A DNA stretch of 64,000 nt from Lithospermum erythrorhizon (GCA_019722365.1 JADFUC010001895.1:744001-808000); one strand, 5' to 3'; counted from the stretch's first letter, positions 1-13,299 are shown. Numbers and translations: made by a program. Notes: generated by a model not told the origin, from the letters alone.

Positions 1-75
1 AGCCTAAAGATTCGATCCTTTTCACCAGAGAATGAAAGAAAGACAACAATAGTGGACAACAACCAAGAAACAAAC

Positions 76-2007
76 ATGGTGCCTAGATTCTTGATCTTTT
101 TTCTAGTATTTCCACTATTTTCAATTTCTTCTTTGTCAGCACAAGATTTGAATACAACCAACACAAGTTCATCTGTAACATGTCCTATGGATCTTGGATA
201 TGTTTTGAAGCTTCCATGGTCAGTTTCTGATTGCAGAATTGACTCAAATCCAGGATCCATCTCAAATACAAGTCAATGTTGTCAGACCCTTTTGACCCTT
301 TATGGAATAGGCTTAGCTCAGCACCTAAAAGATACATCACTTTTCAATTTACCAAACTTGGAAGCCTCAAAATCTTGTCTTGATGATTTCCAAGGAAAGT
401 TAACCTCGCTTTCTTTGCCTTCAAATGTTACATCTATGTGTTTTGATCCTATGCAGTTTGTGGTCACAAGAAATATATGTGCTTCTATAGAGACTAGACA
501 AGATTGGGATGAGAAGCTTGGAAATTCAACTCTTTTGGACACTGCTTGTAAGCCTGATCTGACATATTCAACTGCTTGTGATTCTTGTGTGGCTGCTGGT
601 TTTCGAGTTCAGTCGAATTTGATCACGCTTGATGGTAATAAAAGTCATTCTACTGATTGCTTTTACTTCACAGTTTTGTATGCTGCTGGCATTGCTAATG
701 ACTATGGTCCTAATAGTACTGGTGCAGTTAAATGTATATTTAGTATGCAACTTGGTGATAGCCAAAATGGTTCATCTAGAAAAAAGCCAGCAGCTTTGGT
801 TTTTGGACTAAGTGGTGCTGGTGCAGCAATCTTAGTGATGTCTATTTTAATTGGGTTGTACTTGTGGTGGGATAAGAAATTCAGAAAAAAAGGTGATGAC
901 TTTGATGTTGAGTTAGATGAAAGAGAGTCTAGGCGAAGATTGAGGCCGAATACAGGGGCTACATGGTACACAATTCAGGAACTAGAGAAGGCAACTGATA
1001 ATTTTTCGGCTAAGAATTTTGTTGGACGAGGTGGATTTGGGATCGTTTATAAAGGGTGTTTAGGGGATGGTACTATTGTTGCAGTAAAGAGAGTGCTGGA
1101 GTCTGATTTCGAAGAAAGCGATGAGTTCAAAAATGAAGTTGAGATCATTAGCAACCTAAGACATCGGAATCTTGTTCCATTAAGAGGATGTTGTGTGACG
1201 GATGAAGATCGAACTAATGCATATGAAGAGAGCCAGAGATATCTTGTATATGAATATATGCCAAATGGAAATCTCGATGATCATTTGTTTCTCAATCAGA
1301 AGCAGAAATTGACATGGCCTCAAAGGAAAAATGTAATCTTGGATGTGGCGAAAGGGCTAGCTTATTTGCACTATGGGGTGAAGCCAGGTATTTATCATAG
1401 AGATATTAAGGCAACAAATATTCTATTGGATGCTGATATGAGGGCGAGAGTGGCAGACTTTGGATTGGCCAAGCAGAGCAAAGAAGGGCAATCTCATCTC
1501 ACAACAAGAGTGGCTGGAACGCACGGGTACTTGGCACCTGAATATGCACTTTATGGTCAATTGACTGAGAAGAGTGATGTCTACAGCTTTGGAGTAGTTG
1601 TTCTCGAGATCATGTGTGGAAGGAAGGCTCTTGATTTTACTTCAGGAACTGCACGCGGATTCTTGATTACTGATTGGGTTTGGTCCATGGTGAAAGCTGG
1701 AAAGATAGATGAAGTTCTGGATCCTTGTTTACTGCAGGATGAGGATTCGGCAACTGCAAATCCAAAGGGAATAATGGAGAGATTTGTGATGGTCGGGATA
1801 CTATGTGCTCATGTCATGGTGGCTCTGAGGCCTACCATTTCGGATGCACTGAAGATGTTGGAAGGAGATATTGAGGTTCCGCCGATTCCAGATAGGCCGG
1901 CACCCTTTGGTCATCATCCTCCGTTCAATGGAGGCGATGGAGATAATTTTAGTATATCACCAGCATTGAGTGCATTTCAGTTACAGGTTCGCGACATGCT
2001 CAGATAA
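76..2007 (+). CDS. SPARK-domain receptor-like protein kinase (At1g11050-like)
   Basis: Single-exon gene of 643 residues. The start is the ATG at 76 in a good context; the reading frame is open a little further upstream without another ATG, and this start gives a clean signal peptide ([18 protein letters not shown]). The extracellular part (about 25-230) has many cysteines and N-glycosylation sequons and matches the SPARK domain of At1g11050-type kinases. A membrane segment lies at about 238-265, followed by a basic stop-transfer stretch. The kinase domain has the glycine loop GRGGFG (from 317), the VAVKR lysine (338), HRDIKATN (catalytic Asp 443), DFGLAK (Asp 461) and an [20 protein letters not shown] segment, so an active RD kinase is expected. 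It should sit at the plasma membrane and phosphorylate Ser/Thr; ligand unknown. I see no break. Family assignment is confident; biological role is not known to me. Confidence 0.95.
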   Translation: MVPRFLIFFLVFPLFSISSLSAQDLNTTNTSSSVTCPMDLGYVLKLPWSVSDCRIDSNPGSISNTSQCCQTLLTLYGIGLAQHLKDTSLFNLPNLEASKSCLDDFQGKLTSLSLPSNVTSMCFDPMQFVVTRNICASIETRQDWDEKLGNSTLLDTACKPDLTYSTACDSCVAAGFRVQSNLITLDGNKSHSTDCFYFTVLYAAGIANDYGPNSTGAVKCIFSMQLGDSQNGSSRKKPAALVFGLSGAGAAILVMSILIGLYLWWDKKFRKKGDDFDVELDERESRRRLRPNTGATWYTIQELEKATDNFSAKNFVGRGGFGIVYKGCLGDGTIVAVKRVLESDFEESDEFKNEVEIISNLRHRNLVPLRGCCVTDEDRTNAYEESQRYLVYEYMPNGNLDDHLFLNQKQKLTWPQRKNVILDVAKGLAYLHYGVKPGIYHRDIKATNILLDADMRARVADFGLAKQSKEGQSHLTTRVAGTHGYLAPEYALYGQLTEKSDVYSFGVVVLEIMCGRKALDFTSGTARGFLITDWVWSMVKAGKIDEVLDPCLLQDEDSATANPKGIMERFVMVGILCAHVMVALRPTISDALKMLEGDIEVPPIPDRPAPFGHHPPFNGGDGDNFSISPALSAFQLQVRDMLR

Positions 2008-2976
2008 AACACTACTGCTCTTCTGATGTAGATACTGTCACAACCTTTGGTAGGTCAGGTCACTGAAAGCTTGTTCATGCATGCCTCAGTTCCATCCATA
2101 AGAGGCTAAGACTTGGTCATAGCCAGAAATATAGTCTGATGCTTGGATCATGTAACATCTAGATTGCATATTTTCAGTGACCTATAACTGCTACAAAAAC
2201 TGACCATATCTGAAAGGAGGGAATGAGGGAAGTAAAGTCAGCAAGTTCCTTTTCATCTACCACTCCATTGTAATATCAGGTAGTGAAGAAATCTGTCATA
2301 TCAGAAGCAGGCACCATCATAATAAATTAATAACTTCTGCAAACTTGGTGTATTCCTGCAGGATTTGGCATCCGGAATACCACAGGGCTTGTGTTGTCGC
2401 TATGGTTGAGCTTTACTCGGTGTTGCCCTACTCGATGCAAATTACAGAATATCTGATCTGAATCGTCAGTAGTGAATCGTTTGGAACTACCAGCATAGAT
2501 GCTGTAAATATGTTTTAAATTGTAAAATATGCATGAAAATTTAAGTTGTAGTAGTTGCGTGTGTTTGAAAGGTGGACAAAATGCCTGATGGTGTACTGTT
2601 CTTTATTCAGCAAGTAAATTGTCACCTCTCTAGTCATATGCTTCAGTCAGATCACTATGATAGTGAGAAACGAGGCATAATATTCGACATATTTTGATCT
2701 GATAGTTTGTTCCATGTTTCTGGTTAGGCATGATTCGTTAATGGCTGTTTTGAAAGATAGATAAAGGAATGGGTGTTTCCTTGTATATAAAAATGAGGCC
2801 AACGTTCTTCGCAGGATGGTCGATCATTTAGCATACAAAAATGTTGTTTACGAAGAAGCAAGAAGCAATATACCAATGTGCCAAAATTTCATTCTTTTAG
2901 TTTCTATGTTCATATACATCACACTAAAATACAGAGAAACACAGTCCCCCCTCGTACGTCTCGTCTCCATACCGCA
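2008..2976. other. 3' flank of the receptor kinase, no gene seen
   Basis: Contains the 3' untranslated region of the upstream kinase and unique AT-rich DNA. No ORF with family resemblance, RNA gene or repeat was recognised. Confidence 0.5.
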
Positions 2977-4060
2977 TCAGATATCAAATCCTGGCATTGC
3001 AAACTGGGAAGCAAAGCTTTCAACCAGCAACCCGAGTTCAAGAATATCTTTCTTGTTATCAAAACCCTTTACAAAAGCTTTTCCATATTCTCTTTGGAGT
3101 GAACTAGTTATCTTTGCAGCTGTTAGAAGGTAATCTGCAATGGTTTCGAATCAAACTCCAAACAACCTCTTGTAGTCATTGCAGGAGTACCTACAAAATG
3201 ATGGCTTGTTAAGTGGCAATCAAAGGAGTACCAATACCAGTAAACTGCTTGATGTAAAAATCAAGATCACTCACCAATTCTAACACCTCCAGGTGTAATG
3301 GTGCCGTTATCATCGAACAGTGTAGTTTTGTTTACAGTAATATGGCACAGTTCACATACCTTTTCAAAGTTCTTACCTATATAATAAGAAAACAGAATGT
3401 GAGTACACAGTTACTCACTCCATATCCATTTCTTGGTTGCTAACAGAAACATACTGTTTTCTATTTATATAATAAGAAAAACAGGATAATTAAAAAAGCA
3501 ATTATGTACACATTCAATTATTATCATATATAGAACATTGATAGGATCCATACTCATCCATCGATGAAAAAAGAAATGATGCCACACCTGTCAGCGCTAA
3601 GGGCCTCAAATCCCAAAGTAACAAATGAGTATCCGTGCCTCCAGTGACTAGCCTGGAGTTTCTATTCAATAGTGCAGACGCCAACGCCTTGGCATTTCTC
3701 TTCACCTGATTCATATATACCATGTATTCCTGAGTAGCCACTTGCTTTAATGCTATTGCTAGTGCAGCAATGTGGTTATTGTGTGGTCCTCCTTGCAGTG
3801 CTGGGAAGACAGCAAAACGAAGATCCATCGCCCTCTCCTCCAGCTTCTCAAAATCAATCAGCCCCGGAAAACTTTCCTCCCATTAGGCAAATAAAAGCCA
3901 TGACTAGTATTCCCACCAGAAGGAGTATCCAACCCCATAATCCTATCTCCCGGCAACAACAAGCCGATGTAAGGCTGCACATTCACACCCCACATAGGGT
4001 TTCAATCTCAGCAATCAGCTCTATTCCTTTAAATTGCCTCTCTTTTTCCTTCTTCATAAT
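2977..4060 (-). pseudogene. SHMT: Serine hydroxymethyltransferase pseudogene with internal deletions
   Basis: Minus-strand remnant of SHMT, the PLP enzyme of one-carbon metabolism. Recognisable pieces in order: an N-terminal KEKERQFKGIELIA block, then WGVNVQPY fused to [18 protein letters not shown], then LPNGRKV, then a jump into a [14 protein letters not shown] piece joined to [20 protein letters not shown], the [20 protein letters not shown] block, and two C-terminal exons (NFEKVCELCHITVNK; GTPAMTTRGCLEF ... ASQFAMPGFDI, stop at 2977-2979). The pyridoxal-lysine region (TTHKS in the family) is absent. Frames change at the WGVN junction and after GCLEFD (one base short), with a stop after [10 protein letters not shown]. 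The last two introns keep GT..AG borders, so this is a decayed genomic duplicate, not a processed copy. The deletions remove whole blocks while the flanking sequence stays well conserved. Confidence 0.88.
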
Positions 4061-4951
4061 ACTAAACACATCTAACCTTTCATTACATTTTTCTTTCTTT
4101 TAATCATGTCGGATGGGATTATAATAATATTTTCTATTTTATGTTACATTTCATTAATATGTTCGTTAATATCGTATAACGTTTTTATTTTTTTTATTTT
4201 TTAAGTACGTTGAATTATTTTACTCGAATTATACCCGTAAGTACGTACTGACGTTTTTTTCTCGTTCCGTATTTTACTAACATGGCTTTATTGTCTCTTT
4301 TGCGATTGTGATTGTGATTGTGTACATCATGCATTGGAGGTTGTGTGATAACTATATATGAGGTCCTCAATATATGAAATACAATTAGTAGATAATGTTT
4401 GCACTTCATTGTTGAGTAAATTCGAAAAAGTCTTCCATGATATCATAAGGATAATATTAGGTGCTATCGGACTCCCTATCTCACTTAGACAAGATTCTCT
4501 TCAAAGGAATTCAACTATGTTGATATCACAGATGTTGTTAAGACGATCACACAAAATATAACCAAATATATGTTTATAATTTTTAATTGTTTATAATCAC
4601 GAAACAACATTATATAACATATACTATCACACAAAATATAACAAAATACTCAAAACATCTCACCTTACAATCCTTACTATTCAATCAAATTCTAGTACTG
4701 CCTTCATCTCAATTAAACTAAACATTAAAGAAAAGTCAAATTTCACCCAAAACAATCTTATTCGAATAACATACAGTCATACAGAGAAAACATAGAAGCA
4801 TCCAAACTTAATCTTTAATCTTACAGTAAATATCATTTGGGAAATAACATAACTGAGACTCTACTTACAAACATTGACCAGTTTATAGAAACTCAGGGCA
4901 CACACTCCATATAAATATACACACCATAACCAATCAACAGATTGAGAGAGG
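4061..4951. other. Intergenic, AT-rich, no gene seen
   Basis: Lies between the SHMT pseudogene and the 3' end of the SnRK2 gene. A short phrase (atcacacaaaatataac) occurs twice near 4547 and 4626, otherwise nothing recognisable. The right part probably includes the SnRK2 3' untranslated region. Confidence 0.4.
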
Positions 4952-7221
4952 TCAAGAGGGATGAACTGCACTTGCATGTGCTTCTTTCACATGCTTCTCG
5001 TACTCGTCTTCGTCCTCTTCAACCTCGTCTTCCACTTCCTCCTCCTCCTCTTCAGCTCCCCAGCCAAAGCCGCTTATGGAACGAGAAACTGGTGGAGGTG
5101 TCTTTGCCTCGTCAACAATTTTCATGATTTCCTCCACACTTTGGAGCGAAAAAGTTGGATTCTGCTTTCTGTAGTAAGCGGCCTGAGCAACTTCGGTCAG
5201 TCCCCTTGGCAAGTTCTTCAGAAACCAAGGGTGTTGTTTAATTTCTTTGATAGTGATCCTCTGAAGATCAAGGACATCTATCAGAACGCATAATAAAATG
5301 GCAGAAAGACAGCAATAAAATTAACCTAACTTGGAACATTCAGCATAAAAAATCAATATATCTACCATCTAACAACTAATGGAGTAATCCATACTAGAAA
5401 AAAAAATGGCAGAAAGATAGAAGTAGTGTGTTTTCGACACACACGGAGAAAATTACATACCCTTGCTGGGTTGGCAACAAAAAGGAGAGAAAGAAGGTGT
5501 CTACAGTCTTGTGAGATACGCACATAGTCAGGAATCTTATACTGAACTGCCATTACTCGCTGCAGAAGCCATTATTCATTAGAATACAAGGTGGAATACA
5601 AATCTACAATAGAAGAACTATAAAAGGAATTGTTAAGGGAAGCATAAAAAACTGAGGCCTACTTGAATTGTTTTCCTGAAGTTCTTTGGATCTTCTTGGT
5701 CCTCAAAAGGGTATGATCCCACAAGCATAACATAGAGAGTCACTCCACAAGACCATACATCAGCCAACTGAACAAAAACAAACCGACGTTAAAACACCTG
5801 GAAAGTGCAGTGCTCCTAAGAAGCGGATCGAAGGCAGAGACAGAGAGATGCCAGGGCAGTTTTATTGTAGGCTAGACTAGACTATTCAGTTACACGATGC
5901 TGGGAAAAGAGTGAAGATAGAACGAAGTTAATGAATAATGAAATGATCAAGGTGTACCTTCCCATCATATTCTCTCCTCTGAAGAACCTCTGGGGCGATG
6001 TACGCTGGAGTACCAACAGTAGATTTGGGTCTTGAATGCAGCAGTGACGACTAAACAATAAAAAGAACTCTTAACAAAGAGTTTAAAGATTGGCATGCCA
6101 TTGATCTATGTAACTTTGGGCAACATACTCTCATACCTTGGAGTAACCAAAGTCACAAATTTTCATTTGTGGTGCTGGGCTTCCATCCAAAAGGGTATTC
6201 TCCAGCTTCAGATCTCTATGGCATATTTGCTAGAAACCACAGTTATATAACATTAAGATCACAACTTAAAAATATATTTTAAAGTTGCTACATTATCAAA
6301 CAATTGGATAACCAGTAGCTCAGCCTTTTTTACCATGTTGTGACAATAGTGAACCCCTGAAATGAGCTGCTGAAAGAAGTATCTAGCCTGGAAAGATAAC
6401 AAGACAAGTAAAATTCATCAACAGGTATTTTAGGAATGTGGATATGGACTGCATCTAGCGACGAAAAATGTGAATACCTCATCCTCGCTAAATCTACCAG
6501 CATTACAAATTCGCTCAAATAGCTCTCCACCTGCGGCATACTCCATCACGATACCAAGATGAGTGGGAGTCAAAACCACCTGAAATGCACGCATATCACA
6601 ACGACAAAAGCTTCTGAAATTCTGAGAAAGAAACTTCAGACAACAGAATGTAAGAAAGTATAATATAAAACCTACTTCCTTGAATCTAATGATATTTGGA
6701 TGTCTAAGTGATCGATGATTAATGATCTCTCGCGCCACATTTTCATCAATCTGCATCATAATGAAACTTATAAATAAGTAATAAGCTACTAAATTGCTGA
6801 ATATGGAAAACCAAACACTACGATTCAACTCATTCAAGTATTCGACTCCCTAAATTATTGAATGCTATGAACGAAAAATTAAGAAACGAAAATATCTACA
6901 ACATAAAAACATAAGGACTTAATACCTCCACTCCTAAAAGATGTCTAAGTAACAAAATTTGCGGTCTTAATTGACATATATAACAGGATGAAGTATCATT
7001 TTTGATATATGTTCACCAAATATTATGTACTAAAGGCCAAAGACACATGCAACACAAATATCTAACAAAACCAAGAAAGAGTAGATGATGAATTAGTATA
7101 CCTTGTGGCCTCTCTCGATATATTTCATAGCAAGCAGCTCCTTAGTCTCCTTATTCCTCATGAGCCTGGCTACACCAAAATTCCCAGACCCTATATCCTT
7201 CACAACTTCATATTTCTCCAT
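4952..7221 (-). CDS. SnRK2: SnRK2 serine/threonine kinase, osmotic-stress type with Glu-rich tail
   Basis: Nine-exon gene, 349 residues. Exons (minus strand): 7221-7102, 6750-6676, 6579-6478, 6387-6334, 6229-6137, 6050-5958, 5767-5663, 5559-5461, 5260-4952; all borders GT..AG and all exons are whole codons. The protein starts [20 protein letters not shown] with Lys33 in AMKY, catalytic HRDLKLEN (Asp123), DFG at 143-145, and the SnRK2 activation loop with Ser158/Thr159 ([15 protein letters not shown]). The C-terminus has the SnRK2 box ([20 protein letters not shown]) then a run of Glu/Asp ([17 protein letters not shown]). Glu-rich tails are typical of SnRK2 groups activated by osmotic stress rather than strongly by abscisic acid; that subgroup call is inference. 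Expected to act in cytosol and nucleus. Head to head with the TM9SF gene. Confidence 0.96.
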
Positions 7222-7989
7222 TATTACTTTTCAGTTCTAAATTTTTAACAGTTTAATAAAAACCAAGTCAAATCATTAATGCATAGCCTTAAGCTCAATA
7301 AGCTTGAATCCTATTCTGAGAAGCAAGGCATATGCACAGTTTTGCAGAAACATGTATGGGCTTGTGAGATGTGTGCATGTGTGGCATATATAAGATATGG
7401 ATAAAGGGATTCTAAAGAATTTTATTACATGGAAATATCCAACGGTGTAGTTTTCAATATCTTATATCCTTGTCAAATATACTACAACATCATACCCAGT
7501 ATTAGCTTCCCAATAATTTTTCAAAAATCAATTTTCATTTAATTTTATTAAATATAAATATTTTACTTTTATCGACCGAACTGATAGCATTATTAACATA
7601 TCAAGCTTTTATTTATTCGATCATATGTTTAGGCTTGTCACCAAAACACTTAAATATATTTATGTATATATTCAATTTTGTGAAAGTATCTATTATTAAA
7701 ATTATATTTTTGTGATTCGTGAATATTTATTTCTCTGTTAGGATACAGTTATTATATTTGTTCAGTACCCTTAATTTGTGAATATTTACAACTAAGAGCA
7801 TGCAAATTTAACAACAAATCTAGCTGGCACTATTCTACAGCCTTGTAGCAACTTAAACATATCAGCTTTTAATGTTGATCTTAATTCTTAAAAAGCTACT
7901 CACTATCTCACTATTCACAAATCTCAATAAACCAAATTTGATTATTCTCATTACCTTAATCTATTGCAAAACCCCCCGCGTAATCTCCG
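7222..7989. promoter_or_regulatory. Divergent promoter region between SnRK2 and TM9SF genes
   Basis: Only 768 bases separate the two start codons, so this interval must hold both 5' untranslated regions and core promoters. A TATATA stretch at about 7386-7392 lies roughly 165 bases upstream of the SnRK2 start and could be its TATA element. The rest is AT-rich. No CpG-like block or other motif stood out. Shared regulation of the two genes is possible but not shown. Confidence 0.5.
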
Positions 7990-10900
7990 ATGTGGATCGG
8001 CGTCAGACATTGCAGTCTTTTATCTCTCATCGCCGCCGTAGTATTCCTCTCTCCGACATCTCTAGCTTCTGAGTACGATCACAAGGTACAACTAGTACCA
8101 AATGTATGCTTTATTCAGATCTGTATTTCATTGGTGTACAACTAGTTGTTTTTATTATGTGTTATCCATTTGAATCAAAGTTATCGTGTTACTACTAAAT
8201 TATGTTGACGGTGCTATGTTTGATATATTTTTAACCAAATATTAGTTCGAAATTCAAACTAGTGGTTTTGCTTATGCGCCCACTTATATTGGTATCAAGT
8301 GATCTGCCATTGTGAATTGTTGCTTTATCTATTACTGACTTCGTTTGTAAAATATTATCTAGTTTGATTTGTGTGTCAATTAATTCCGCAAATTTTGACA
8401 ATTGAAACACAAAATACAATCTTTTATTGATAGAGGTATTGCAAAAATACTTTACTTCAAAATTTAAAAAGTCAATCGTATAAAAAAGGCTATCTTTTTT
8501 AGATGGAGGGAGTAATATCCTTGTGGCGTATTAATGGAAAATAAGTATACTTTCACTCTTGTTAGTTATGTAACTCCAAAGTTCCTGGCTTTTTGTCATA
8601 CTTCCATGAATTTGAGTTGCTTCATAGGGGTGTTTCTTTGCTACAAGGATTTGGTTTCATCTCTTAGTTTCTGAAAGGATCAGATGAGAACATTTCTTGC
8701 ACAATTCTCTTACATTCGCAAGCGAGTATAAATAACTTATAAGCTTGCTTCAGATCAAGGTAGGCAATGATGAAAACGTCGAGTAAATCTATATCATGCA
8801 GTTTAAGATTGCTAGATTTATTATGTTTCCTAATCTATTCTAGGAGATCAAGTTTAATAGGTGATGGCAATGCTTGATAAGCAAAATAGAAACCAATCAA
8901 TGTGAACTGGTATTTGTGCATATTGTTTTTTCCTTCTCATTCAAGCTCATGATATTAGTTTTTGCGGTATCTTATTTTCTCAATGATTTCCATGTAACTA
9001 TGGATTTTTTTGTGACCAACTTGTTGTTTGTTGTTTATTGTCTGATCAAGTGTATATAATCAAGCACTTTTGGGAATCTTTCTCTTCTCTTAACTGATAC
9101 TGGAAATGAATTCATATAAAAGAAGGTATTTTTAGATCATGTTACTGACTTCATTCACCTTCTCTCACAGTACCAGCCTGATGATCCAATTACTTTGTGG
9201 GTAAATAAGGTTGGCCCATTTAACAATCCACAAGAAACTTACAATTATTACAGTCTTCCCTTTTGCCATCCGGGTGGTTATCTTGCTCGCAAATGGGGTG
9301 GGCTTGGTGAGGTTTTGGGTGGAAATGAGCTCATCGATAGCCAGATTGACATAAAGTTCCAAAGTATGTGGGATTCTTGTTTTATCAGATTTGGAGCTAC
9401 TGGTTCTTTTGCTAAATTCTAACATGGTGATTTTTTTTTATTGTGATCTTTTATATTTTGGCAGAAAATGTCGACAAAAGTACAATATGTGAGCTTGAAC
9501 TTGATGAGACAAAGGTCCAACACTTCAAGGATGCTATAGAAGATAGTTATTGGTTTGAATTCTTTGTGGGTAGGCATTTCTTATCTTGTTCACTGGCAGT
9601 AGAGTTCATTGGACCTAAAATCTTAAAAGATGCGCAAGAATGTACCAACATACAGATTACTTATTTCCTATAAAAGATTTGACCTGCATTTTGATTTAGA
9701 TAACACTGATCCTTTAGAGAAAAAATCCCCTTGTCTCCCTTTAATTTTTTGTATAAAATGTATTTTATCTTTTATATTGCAGTCTCATTGACACTTTTTT
9801 TTTTCCAAATATCTTATGTGCTGCTTGTGAGCTCAGATGATCTGCCATTATGGGGTATGCAATTCCAAACTCTCTGTTTGTCATATTTTCCACTGTTTAA
9901 AATATTTTTCCTGGTTTTTAGCCAATGTTCATTTTACTTCAACCTTATAGGTTTTGTTGGTGAGCTCCATCCTGACAGGAACAGAGATAATAAACACGTC
10001 CTTTATACTCATAAGAGAATAATTGTTAAATACAACAAGGATCAGGTCTGCACCTTTAAGATTCTACTCAAATTTTGTTAAATATTTAAAACCTTATGTC
10101 GATTATGTGTCTAACTTGCTATGCTACAGATCATTCATGTTAATCTCACTCAAGAGAGTCCCACACCTCTGGAAGCTGGGAGAACACTAGACATGACATA
10201 TTCTGTCAAATGGATTCAAACAAATATTACTTTTGCTCGACGTTTTGATGTTTACCTTGATTATCCATTTTTTGAACATCAGGTGAACATATATATGGTT
10301 CCCTTAAATACAATTCCTCTCTGCAATTTAATTTCTGATTCCTCTTTCTTCTGTCTGATGCTACAGATACATTGGTTCTCCATTGTTAATTCCTTCATGA
10401 TGGTTATTTTCCTTATTGGACTGGTGTCAATGATTTTGATGCGAACTTTAAGGAATGATTACGCTAAATATGCTCGGGAAGATGATGATCTGGAAACTCT
10501 GGTACATGGATGCATTTTCTCTAGGCTTTTCTTTTATGACCTTATAAGTGAACATCTTATCAGTAAACATGTATCTTTTTGAAGTACTTTCAATAAGTTG
10601 GGGGAATTTGATAATTCACCTTGTCAAAGGTCAAAAACATATTAGCTAAAAAAGTCGAAACTCAGTGCTGTTTTGGAAAATAACCCTCTCCATTTTTACT
10701 GTGTTCATTATAAGGGACTTAACTTACCAAGCAATTAAAAAATGAGTTCTGAAATTTATAAGAGAATGTTAACCCCAAAAAGGGTTAGTTAAACAGTAAA
10801 CACCGTCTTTGTTTGAACTGCAAATATTGGCTTCATAGTTCACCACCCTCCATTTTTTTTTGCTGAATATGCCTTATTTTCAGGAAAAGGATGTGAGCGA

Positions 10901-13299
10901 AGAGTCTGGTTGGAAACTTGTTCATGGAGATGTTTTTCGCCCTCCTCGTAGTTTAGCGTTACTTTCAGCTGTGGTTGGCACTGGAGCACAACTGGCATTG
11001 CTTATTCTCCTTGTCATTTTGCTTGCTATTGTGGGGATGTTGTATGTTGGGTATGTTGGAAATATAACCATACGTTATTTGATTGGTTCCATAGAATAAT
11101 TGATAGTTCTCAGCATGGCCATCTTAAGTGTCCGGAATCGATTATTTATTTTTAATTTATATATATTAACATTCACATGGATACCGTTGAAGAAAGGCTA
11201 CCGCTATCGCAGTAAGGTGTTGGGGGGGGGGGGGGGGGGGGGGGGGGCAAGCAGCATCCTCTTCTTGCGATAGATAAAGCGTGTATGTAGTATAATCACG
11301 CCATTTGATATATTCGGTATATCAAATGCTTAGGAAACGTAAAAATCTTTGAAACTTGGTAAGGCGTGGAAAATTATTTTTAATTTATATTTGGCACACA
11401 ATTCTATTAGGGAGGTTCTTCACCTTGTTATGTTAGTTGATTGTATCACTTGGTTGTCTGCCTTGTGCCTTCCACCTTTCATTTGCTAATGGTTTATATA
11501 TTTACAGGAGAGGTGCAATTATTACAACCTTTATTGTGTGTTATGCTCTCACATCTTTCATTTCGGGCTACGTCAGTGGAGGAATGTACTCCCGCAATGG
11601 TGGTATGTATCAATCAATGTGATCCTCTTCTTTCAAACACAATCCATATGGTAAAATCCTTCTGAATCTAACTTTTGTAGGTAAAAGCTGGATAAAAGCA
11701 ATGATCCTCACAGCATCACTATTTCCCTTCTTGTGCTTTGGGATTGGTCTTATCCTGAACACAGTCGCAATCTTTTATGGGTCTCTCGCAGCCATTCCTT
11801 TTGGTACAATGGTGATAGTTTTTGTCATCTGGGCTTTCATCTCTTTCCCTTTGGCTCTACTTGGTACAGTCTTTGGGAGGAACTGGAGTGGGGCTCCTAA
11901 CTATCCATGCCGTGTGAAGACCATTCCTCGCCCTATTCCTGAAAAGAAGTGGTACCTAACACCATCTGTGGTTTCAATGATGGGAGGGTTACTACCTTTT
12001 GGAAGCATTTTTATTGAGATGTACTTTGTGTTCACTTCTTTCTGGAATTACAAGGTATTGTTAATTCAATTTAAGGTTCACCTTATGGAGCATTGATTAG
12101 ATATATAACACTCATCAAGTTATGCCAGTGTGTTAGCTCTGCTTGATACATGGTAGAGTACATGATTATGTGCTGAACTCATCTATTTCTGGTACATTGT
12201 AATTTTCTGCTTGCAATCTTTGTATCTTGCTACTTTGTTGTTGTTGTTAAGTCTGTTTCTTGCTACTTGAAGGGTTTCTTTGTTCAGATTACTTTCAGAT
12301 ATCATTCCATCATTTGCTTGCTTGGACTGAAAACATTAGAGATTGTCTGTTGGCTTACCTATTTCTAGTAATACAAATTAATTCTGACTGTAGCACATTT
12401 CATCATCATGTGGATTCCATACGGATACTGAATAGAAAAAGTAGCTAAGTTTGTTTGTTCTCTTACCAAAGACGTTTGCTCAATGACAGACACGAGCACC
12501 AATTACCAATATATAGCTAAATTGCTACTCATTTGCTAGTACTGTTGAACCATTAGTATACGATGATACTGGTATCTTGAACATGTAGTTTCTACTTAAG
12601 GGTGCCTAATGATATCTAAAGTAATGGAGTATCACAATTAGAGTCAATTCTTGCTGATTCTTCAATGCCCTCTTTCACTTGCAGGTGTACTATGTCTATG
12701 GTTTCATGCTGTTGGTATTCTTGATCCTCGTCATTGTTACAGTTTGTGTGACTATCGTGGGCACATATTTCTTACTAAATGCTGAGAATTATCACTGGCA
12801 ATGGACTTCATTCTTCTCAGCCGCCTCCACTGCTCTATATGTGTACTTGTACTCGATATATTATTTCTATGTAAAAACAAAGATGACAGGGTTCTTCCAA
12901 ACCAGCTTCTATTTTGGATACACCTTGATGTTTTGTCTCGGCCTTGGCATTTTGTGTGGTAAGTTCAAACAATTTAATATTTTAAATTATTCTAGGTCTT
13001 ACTATTACTTAAGTACCTTGATTTTCTGTGATGCTAATGGCTAATTGTAAGTCACATGTGATCCTACTATGACACATAGTTTTAGATACCTTTTATATAC
13101 TAGCGTTTGCTTGCCCTGTACCTTTTTGCCCCTTATAATGTCAGCTCCAAATTAGCAGTGTACGAATACGTTGAAGTATTACTTTTCGATCAACATTTCT
13201 AACTCAACGGTCGCCCCTCTTGTTTGTTCAGGTGCTGTTGGTTTCTTGGGCTCTAATCTGTTTGTGAGAAGAATTTACAAGAACATTAAATGTGACTAG
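7990..13299 (+). CDS. TMN: Transmembrane 9 superfamily (nonaspanin/EMP70) protein
   Basis: Twelve exons, 590 residues: 7990-8085, 9171-9363, 9465-9569, 9837-9854, 9951-10045, 10130-10282, 10367-10501, 10884-11050, 11508-11602, 11681-12054, 12685-12958, 13232-13299; GT..AG borders and phases agree. A signal peptide ([20 protein letters not shown]) is followed by a luminal domain ([20 protein letters not shown], then the FFVDDLPLWGFVGE block), then a long membrane part with about nine helices containing [19 protein letters not shown] and [12 protein letters not shown]. The C-terminus is KNIKCD: the KxD-type ending known to bind COPI/COPII and hold these proteins in the Golgi. Family members act in Golgi/endosomal membranes. 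Intron 1 is 1,085 bases; exon 4 is only 18 bases; intron 8 carries a 26-base G run. Intact. Confidence 0.96.
9837..9854 (+). other. TMN: 18-base micro-exon of the TM9SF gene
   Basis: Exon 4 encodes most of DDLPLWG, a block conserved in the family, and is framed by CAG upstream and GGTATG downstream. Skipping it would remove six residues without changing frame (18 bases). Its reality is supported by reading-frame closure on both sides (phase 1 in, phase 1 out). Confidence 0.85.
11222..11247 (+). repeat. 26-base G homopolymer in TM9SF intron 8
   Basis: An uninterrupted run of 26 G on the coding strand, in an otherwise AT-rich intron, between GTGTT and CAAGCAG. The RNA could form a G-quadruplex. 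Long G runs are also a known source of assembly or sequencing length errors, so the exact length is uncertain. Confidence 0.8.

Noticed and set aside
2816..3133. 105-residue plus-strand frame
   Set aside because: Antisense of the SHMT pseudogene C-terminal exon.
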